DNA from: Fimbriimonadaceae bacterium
GTDB taxonomy: Bacteria > Armatimonadota > Fimbriimonadia > Fimbriimonadales > Fimbriimonadaceae
Assembly: GCA_022842565.1 (NCBI GenBank)
Contig: JALHPH010000042.1
Location: 1-9,407 of the forward strand
Direction: 5' to 3'
Length of the DNA stretch: 9,407 bases
Shown piece by piece: positions 4,834 through 9,407 of this stretch (positions are counted from its first letter, which is position 1; the number at the start of each line of letters is the position of its first letter). The notes under the pieces are model-generated. The model was not told the DNA's origin. It saw only the letters and a list, made by a program, of their open reading frames with translations, and ran no database searches. The position numbers and the translations under genes were made by a program.

Positions 4834-7199
4834 TTCTGACGGGCCGAGGATACCTCTGCCGACCACTGTTCCAATAACATCTCGGGTTGTGGATTGATGC
4901 CTTGGCCGGGTCGGATGTAGAACGCAGCGGCCGTTTCGCCAGCCCATTGCCCCACCCGCGCGCCGATCACTTCCCACCCCTGACGCCTGAAGAACCGGCT
5001 GATTTGATAGGCAACTCCCCGATTGCGCTGGGTCAGGACTTCCAGAATCGGCGTCGGACCGGGCACCAGGGTGAGCGTTGCTTCCGCCGGGAGCCGATGG
5101 GGGTCAAGCCCCTTTTCTTGCAGAAGCTGCTCGACTAGGCGGTCGTCGCCCATGCAATGGTGCAGCCGCCGAATCAGGCTGCGCGTGGTGGCATCTGGCA
5201 GCGGCTGTCCGTTGTAATCGAGGGTGAAAGCGTCCACCACAAACGGCTCGTCAGTAGTCGAGGTGAAGGCGCGCACGCCGGTGAGGCCCATGTCGCTGGC
5301 GTAAATGACCCCAAGGATGCGCGAGAGCAGCCCCGGCTGGTCTTGGCAAACGGCAAAAAGCTCGCTGACTCCGAGTTCCTTGTGATGCATCACATAGAAC
5401 TGCGGCCCCGATTCGCGGTAGCGGTGATACATGTCCGAATGTCGCTCCACCGCCTTGGCCGAGGTGGCCAACAGGTAGTGCCCTGGCAGCGCGTCCACCA
5501 GCTCCGAGACAACGCTCCCGGCTTGAACTTGCGGGCGCACAAGCACCTGCTCTCCCATCCAGCCGCCTTCTTCGTCGGCGCTTTCGGCGTGCAGGAACTG
5601 CCAAGTACGCTCATGCAATTCGCGCAACATCTGTTCTTGCATCGGCGACCAGTTATGCGGTCCGACCGCCATTGAGTCTGCATAGGTGATGAGGGTGAGG
5701 GCGTTGAGGCGCTCCGTGGACCCGACGATCTGTGCAAACGCCTCGACGGTCTCGGGCAATGCCAAATCGCGGAACCGCACAAACCGGCTCATCTGCAGGT
5801 GGTTCCGGATCAGCCAGCTAATCAACTGCCCGTGTCGAGGCTCCAAGTTCCATTCGAGCGCAAGTCTCTCGGCGATCTCAGCCCCGATCTCTGGGTGGCG
5901 CGGGCCGTCCTCGAACTTCCCGACATCGTGCAGCAACGTCGCCAGGTGAAGAGCGGGCTTTGCCTCAAAGCTCCCGTAGAGCTCGCCAAGCCAATCGGTC
6001 CGCGAGGCTAGCTCGTGCATGGTTCGCACCGCCATCATCGTGTGCTCGAAAACGGTGAACTCGTGGCTGAGGTCATCGGGCAACAGCGTTCGGCAGCGCG
6101 TGAGGCAGGGAAGGAGTTGCTCTAATAACCCGCACCGGTCCAGCTCGCGTAGGGTGGTTTCGTTCTCTCCTAAAGCGCGCATTAGGCTTTCGCCGGCAAT
6201 GCGTCCTTTCGCCCGGGCGGGCACGTCGGGAACGTCCACGCCGAGTTGAATCGCACGTGCCACGCCAAAGGCCGCCGCAGCGGGCTCCACGTCGCCCATG
6301 AAGCGTACCTCGCCCCGAATGGACCACACTCCCCGCGCCAAGGGGAACCGGGCCTCAGCGAGGCGCTCACGCGATTCCTGATAGAGCTCGTGATTGGTGG
6401 TCAGCGCTTGTAGAAGGTTCTGCATCATCGCGTGCGGGTCTTGCTTCAACCAGTCGGCCATCGCAATCTGCCGGTCCGGGGTCAGCCAGTCGTTCTTTTC
6501 GCCAGTGAGTGCGTGAAGGATGTTGCGCGCGATCAGCACGGCTTCTTGCGCTTCGGGGCTCTTGGCCATTTTCATACCGATGGCCTGGCCGACCCAGTGC
6601 GCACAGTGAATACACCGCATGCCTCCTGCGCCGTCGCGCAGATTGGGTTTGGTCACTAGCGGCGTACGGTGTGTGTTGGCCAGCCAGCGCTCTCGCTCTC
6701 GATACTTGGCGACCACAAAATCGCCCACCGGAAACGACGACCAATACAGATCCATGAACCGGGTGAACACGAAGTCCGAACCAGCAATAAGGCGGGCGTC
6801 GAGCAACCCAGTTCGGCTCTTGGGGTCCAGGCCCGGGGCGTCGCTCAGTGGGCGGTAGCCGTAATCAATCTTCAGGCCAAGATCATCGCCGATTACCTCG
6901 TTGAGCCTCCTGTAAAAGAGGCGCACAGCTCCATCGAGGCTCACTTGTTGCTCGTCCGAGGGAATCAGGACCAAATCAACATCGGAATGGGGCGAGAGCT
7001 GCCGGCGACCATAGCCGCCGACCGCCACTAAAGTCAGCGGCCGAAAGTTCTGGAATTCCTGCTCGATCTCGCGGGAGAGAGCGACCAACACGCGGTCGAT
7101 CAGATCGGAGTGCTTTTGGCACCAAGCCTCGCCGGATGGCCGAACCTGAAGTTCCTGAATGAGCGACAGGCGTTCGGCGACCAGGGCTGAGGAGTTCAT
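4830..7199 (-). CDS. glnD: GlnD: PII uridylyltransferase / uridylyl-removing enzyme
   Basis: A 789-residue cytoplasmic nitrogen sensor that adds UMP to PII proteins when glutamine is low and removes it when glutamine is high. Domains in order: nucleotidyltransferase at about 50-200 with GGYGRRQLSPHSDVDLV, Asp73 and Asp75 as the likely metal ligands; the KPNLRDGAGGMRCIH motif at 184-198; a helical linker; an HD phosphohydrolase at about 380-520 with His386, His424-Asp425 in LLHDVGK, His435 and Asp508, so UMP removal looks intact; ACT 1 at about 610-690 (ELFAVCQDQPGLLSRILGVI); ACT 2 at about 708-785, more diverged. It is somewhat shorter than the roughly 890 residues of E. coli GlnD. In the usual GGLRD motif this protein has Cys196 where Asp is normal. 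It is coupled by ATGA overlaps both to the upstream membrane protein and to the downstream RCK gene, and has no clear Shine-Dalgarno. No glnB/glnK or amt gene is nearby. Confidence 0.95.
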   Translation of the reverse strand: MNSSALVAERLSLIQELQVRPSGEAWCQKHSDLIDRVLVALSREIEQEFQNFRPLTLVAVGGYGRRQLSPHSDVDLVLIPSDEQQVSLDGAVRLFYRRLNEVIGDDLGLKIDYGYRPLSDAPGLDPKSRTGLLDARLIAGSDFVFTRFMDLYWSSFPVGDFVVAKYRERERWLANTHRTPLVTKPNLRDGAGGMRCIHCAHWVGQAIGMKMAKSPEAQEAVLIARNILHALTGEKNDWLTPDRQIAMADWLKQDPHAMMQNLLQALTTNHELYQESRERLAEARFPLARGVWSIRGEVRFMGDVEPAAAAFGVARAIQLGVDVPDVPARAKGRIAGESLMRALGENETTLRELDRCGLLEQLLPCLTRCRTLLPDDLSHEFTVFEHTMMAVRTMHELASRTDWLGELYGSFEAKPALHLATLLHDVGKFEDGPRHPEIGAEIAERLALEWNLEPRHGQLISWLIRNHLQMSRFVRFRDLALPETVEAFAQIVGSTERLNALTLITYADSMAVGPHNWSPMQEQMLRELHERTWQFLHAESADEEGGWMGEQVLVRPQVQAGSVVSELVDALPGHYLLATSAKAVERHSDMYHRYRESGPQFYVMHHKELGVSELFAVCQDQPGLLSRILGVIYASDMGLTGVRAFTSTTDEPFVVDAFTLDYNGQPLPDATTRSLIRRLHHCMGDDRLVEQLLQEKGLDPHRLPAEATLTLVPGPTPILEVLTQRNRGVAYQISRFFRRQGWEVIGARVGQWAGETAAAFYIRPGQGINPQPEMLLEQWSAEVSSARQK

Positions 7200-8725
7200 T
7201 GACTTAGGATATAGTTTGGCTCGTTCATCAGGATTTTGGAAAGAGCGTCACTTGTCTCCCGCTCGGCCAGAATGCTGAGTGGGGTCATCACGAGCAGCGC
7301 AACGATGGAAAGGCCCGCCATCGCCACACCCAGCTCTTGCAGCACCAGCGCGGCCACACGGCTTGGCTCGCGCTTCCAAATCCAAGCCCAAAGCGGCGCG
7401 GTGCCCAGCGCGACCAGCGAAAGCATGAGCGCAAGCCAAAGCATGGAAGGCGTTCCGACGAGCTGCACGAAGGGATCAACAAAAGCAAAGTCCATTGCCT
7501 GGGTCACTGGAAGGATGCCAGCCACTAAAAAACTGAGCGCGGCGAGCAACGGTAGCGCCAAAAGCGCCATCTGGAAGCGCGCGCCTGCTTCCAAACCTGT
7601 CTGAACAGCGCTTCTTCGCTGCGGTTTGATAAAAACAAAAAGAGACAAGGTGAGGGCGGCGGCTATCGCTGCAGCCGGCAAGTTGCTAAGAAGGAACATC
7701 ACTCCCGAAGCCAGAACCGCCAGAACCAGCACCCAGGGAGTTCGGAAAATCGCCTGCATCGCCGGAACGCGCAGCATGAGCGTCCCAAAGCCCGCGATCA
7801 GCAGCCCAATCAGGCATGCCGCAAATGTGCCGGCCGGAATCACGTTCCAAAGGAGCGAGGAGCGCCAAAGCTGCTCCCGCCGATCGGTGACTTCGGGCGA
7901 GCGCATAAATGCGCTCCAAGAGTCCGATTCCCGAAAGATCTTGGCAACGCGGCCCCGTGCTTCGGCGCCCAGTGCTAGCTCCAGTTGTAGCCGTGCTACC
8001 TCCCGCCGTCGGGGTGCCACCAAGACCTGCGAATCCGTGCCGCTCACAGCCGTTTCTAGCATCCGAAGTGCTCGCTCGCCCACCAATAGTGAGCGCGAGC
8101 CCCTGCGAATCAGGTTCGCGTTTTCGATGGTCGCCACCTGCAGCGCCAGCGCCTCCTCCGAGTTCTTACACTGGGCCATCAAGTCATCGCTGAGGCCGAT
8201 CAGGCGCTGCACGTGGCTGGCGCTGCGTTCACGCGCCAGAACAGCATAGTGCCAACTCCGCTCTCCGCCGCTCTGCGCGGCGAGTTCCGATCCCATCGTC
8301 GCGAGTCGCTGACTTTGAAAATCATTCCAAGCGTTCGATCGTGCTGCCCGAAACCACGCCTTGCGCGCTGCCACCAGATCTGGTTCTAGAAGCGCCTGCA
8401 TCTGGCGCCAAAAGGCGTTTTCGGGTTCGCGGTCGGCCTGGGCTCGGGCGACATCGCGCAGGAGGGCGCGGTCGGTGGGGCGAAGCGTTCGTCGCTCGCT
8501 CAGTTCTTCGCAGGCCAGCAGAAGCGAGAACGCTGCCGCTTCGACGCTACGTGGGGGTGGACCTTGGTCTGCGCTTCGGGCCGACCAGGGTGAGTTCTGA
8601 ATCACGCTCGACGGGTGCGGCCGAATCCAAGGGTCGAGAATCACTTGGCGCGAAGTACCAACGGCCAGCAGAGCAATAAGCGCGCCCAGCAGGGCCCCAA
8701 AAAACAGGCGAACGCCTGCGCTCAT
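7196..8725 (-). CDS. Polytopic membrane protein of unknown function with large extracytoplasmic-type helical domain
   Basis: I do not recognise this 509-residue protein. It begins with one membrane segment (about 5-23). A long hydrophilic, mostly helical stretch follows (about 30-288), rich in Ala, Arg, Glu and Leu and suggestive of TPR-like helical hairpins (for example VEAAAFSLLLACEELSERR and LVAARKAWFRAARSNAWN). The C-terminal 220 residues hold about six hydrophobic segments (near 293-317, 331-347, 350-366, 385-406, 427-447 and 464-485). With one anchor before it, the soluble domain would face outside if the N-terminus is inside. There is no signal-peptidase motif, catalytic motif or cysteine pair I can name. 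It follows the small anti-sigma-position gene and precedes glnD, with ATGA overlaps on both sides and no Shine-Dalgarno, so it is translated as part of the same unit. A sensor or transport role is possible but unsupported by any motif. Confidence 0.85.
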   Translation of the reverse strand: MSAGVRLFFGALLGALIALLAVGTSRQVILDPWIRPHPSSVIQNSPWSARSADQGPPPRSVEAAAFSLLLACEELSERRTLRPTDRALLRDVARAQADREPENAFWRQMQALLEPDLVAARKAWFRAARSNAWNDFQSQRLATMGSELAAQSGGERSWHYAVLARERSASHVQRLIGLSDDLMAQCKNSEEALALQVATIENANLIRRGSRSLLVGERALRMLETAVSGTDSQVLVAPRRREVARLQLELALGAEARGRVAKIFRESDSWSAFMRSPEVTDRREQLWRSSLLWNVIPAGTFAACLIGLLIAGFGTLMLRVPAMQAIFRTPWVLVLAVLASGVMFLLSNLPAAAIAAALTLSLFVFIKPQRRSAVQTGLEAGARFQMALLALPLLAALSFLVAGILPVTQAMDFAFVDPFVQLVGTPSMLWLALMLSLVALGTAPLWAWIWKREPSRVAALVLQELGVAMAGLSIVALLVMTPLSILAERETSDALSKILMNEPNYILSQ

Positions 8726-9084
8726 TTGGGTTGAACAGCGGTCGATTCGAATTCGAAGGAGATCGGGCGTTCGCGCAGGCGAGCCTCACTCGTACTCGGC
8801 ACGGTGTTCGACCTGGCCTCCGGCTTCGTTGAGACGATCTGAAGGACAGCGACGATGGCGATGGCAGCGGTCACGGCGCCGAAGACCGCCGGCATCCAAT
8901 AGCCGACGTTTTGCTTGGCCGAAGCCACGCGCCAGCGACGCACAACTCGCTGCTCGAAGTGGGAATGCTCGGGCTCGTCTGGCCTCACCACGGCAAGCCG
9001 AAGCAGAGCCGAGATCTCCTCGTCCTTCAGGTCAGCCTGAGGAGGCGGTGGCGTCTTCTTGCGGGGAGAGTTCCAATGAAACAC
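8722..9084 (-). CDS. Single-pass membrane protein in the anti-sigma position
   Basis: A 120-residue protein. Residues 1-62 are charged and presumably cytoplasmic (Lys/Arg and a PPPPQ run at the start, then DEEISALLRLAVVRPDEPE and HFEQRVVRRWRVASA). One membrane helix lies at about 63-84 (WMPAVFGAVTAAIAIVAVLQIV), and a short 36-residue tail outside is rich in Ser, Thr and Glu. The starting codon is GTG at 9084, chosen because AGGTGA, overlapping the stop of the sigma gene, lies 6 bases upstream. The position directly after an ECF sigma gene, the topology and the size fit a small membrane anti-sigma factor, but there is no zinc-binding HxxxCxxC motif and no recognisable family signature, so this role is inferred from context. 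Confidence 0.8.
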   Translation of the reverse strand: MFHWNSPRKKTPPPPQADLKDEEISALLRLAVVRPDEPEHSHFEQRVVRRWRVASAKQNVGYWMPAVFGAVTAAIAIVAVLQIVSTKPEARSNTVPSTSEARLRERPISFEFESTAVQPK

Positions 9085-9090
9085 GTTGGG

Positions 9091-9096
9091 TCACCT
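9091..9096 (-). promoter_or_regulatory. Shine-Dalgarno (AGGTGA) deciding a GTG start
   Basis: AGGTGA on the minus strand includes the TGA stop of the ECF sigma gene and lies 6 bases before GTG 9084. It supports that GTG as the start of the small membrane protein and couples the two genes. Confidence 0.5.
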
Positions 9097-9407
9097 GGAT
9101 GCGTGGAGGTAAAGGGAGCGGAACCTCTCACGGGCCGCGTGAAGGCGCGAACGCACAGTGCCAACCGGCACATGCATGATCTGAGAAATTTCTTCGTAGC
9201 TTAGTTGCTCCATTTCGCGCAGCACAAGCGTGGTGCGCAGATCGGGAGTGAGTTGTTGCAGGAGTCGCTCGACTACTACCTTGTTCTCGACGAGCGATTC
9301 ATGCCCGGAGCTGGGGTAGTCAAACTCGCAGGGCTCGGCGCGTCGTGCGCGAAGGCGATCCATGCAAAGCCGAACACAAATTCGATAAAGGTAACCGCTG
9401 AATGCTC
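9091..9407 (-). CDS. ECF RNA polymerase sigma factor (5' end outside window)
   Basis: The C-terminal 104 residues of an ECF sigma factor are present and the frame stays open to the right edge. The segment AFSGYLYRICVRLCMDRLR is the end of region 2 (core binding and -10 recognition). Region 4 follows at the C-terminus: LTPDLRTTLVLREMEQLSYEEISQ and IMHVPVGTVRSRLHAARERF form the -35-binding helix-turn-helix. An internal ATG at 9363 is not the start, because the frame continues upstream with conserved region 2 residues. This is the first visible gene of the operon running through the anti-sigma-position protein, the unknown membrane protein, glnD and two RCK genes; the promoter lies outside. ECF sigma factors often transcribe their own operon, which would put GlnD and the K+ regulators in its regulon. 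Confidence 0.95.
   Translation of the reverse strand, partial: AFSGYLYRICVRLCMDRLRARRAEPCEFDYPSSGHESLVENKVVVERLLQQLTPDLRTTLVLREMEQLSYEEISQIMHVPVGTVRSRLHAARERFRSLYLHASR

Noticed and set aside
4834..4977. Upstream extension of the RCK_N-only gene to an ATG at 4977
   Set aside because: The extra 48 residues lie in the glnD coding region out of frame and look non-RCK. The ATGA overlap at 4833 and the immediate Rossmann strand MNIIVFGCGRTG mark the true start.
5157..5675. Plus-strand open frame (172 codons) inside glnD
   Set aside because: It is antisense to the conserved HD and ACT domains of GlnD and has no independent signals.
7626..8249. Plus-strand open frame (207 codons) opposite the 509-residue membrane protein
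   Set aside because: Ser/Arg/Ala-rich shadow with no motif; the minus-strand frame shows clean membrane helices and coupled overlaps at both ends.
9091..9363. Taking the right-edge sigma factor as a 90-residue protein starting at ATG 9363
   Set aside because: The frame continues to the window edge with conserved region 2 residues (FSGYLYRICVRLC), so the gene is cut by the window rather than short.

Overview
This window reads as ordinary chromosomal DNA from a GC-rich, probably diderm bacterium. Evidence for a two-membrane envelope is a LolA-like secreted domain and an STN domain placed behind a membrane anchor. The density of small ECF sigma / membrane anti-sigma modules and the domain fusions would suit an uncultivated or deep-branching phylum; Armatimonadota (Fimbriimonadia) is my best guess, at low confidence, from general resemblance only. 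There are no rRNAs, tRNAs, insertion sequences, CRISPR arrays or phage genes. Coding density is very high, and no gap exceeds 70 bases.

Layout. (A) 1-2609, minus strand: a GT-C type membrane glycosyltransferase-like gene, then 36 bases later an ECF sigma factor, then a membrane-anchored regulator whose outer part looks like an STN domain and which runs off the left edge. The sigma/regulator junction has a strong Shine-Dalgarno but an ATA where ATG would be expected. (B) 2610-2663: a 54-base divergent promoter region with a perfect TATAAT and a 15-base perfect palindrome. (C) 2664-3650, plus strand: a secreted LolA-like/thioredoxin fusion with a CVWC redox motif. (D) 3670-3702: a strong hairpin terminator shared by two convergent transcription units. 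(E) 3719-9407, minus strand: a tightly packed six-gene operon. In transcription order it encodes an ECF sigma factor (5' end outside the window), a small single-pass membrane protein in the anti-sigma position, a 509-residue membrane protein of unknown function, GlnD (PII uridylyltransferase/uridylyl-removing enzyme), an RCK_N-only TrkA-like protein, and a full RCK_N+RCK_C TrkA-like protein. Three of its junctions are ATGA stop/start overlaps with little or no Shine-Dalgarno.

How they may work together. The best candidate for a new system is operon E. It places nitrogen-status signalling (GlnD) and potassium-channel gating (two RCK proteins) behind an extracytoplasmic-function sigma/anti-sigma pair and an unknown membrane protein. 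That arrangement suggests an envelope or osmotic stress response that couples K+ and nitrogen homeostasis, but this is inference from gene order. No TrkH/KtrB membrane subunit, PII protein or ammonium transporter is present in the window, so the partners must lie elsewhere. Region A is a second, separate ECF module whose anti-sigma carries its own STN-like sensor domain.
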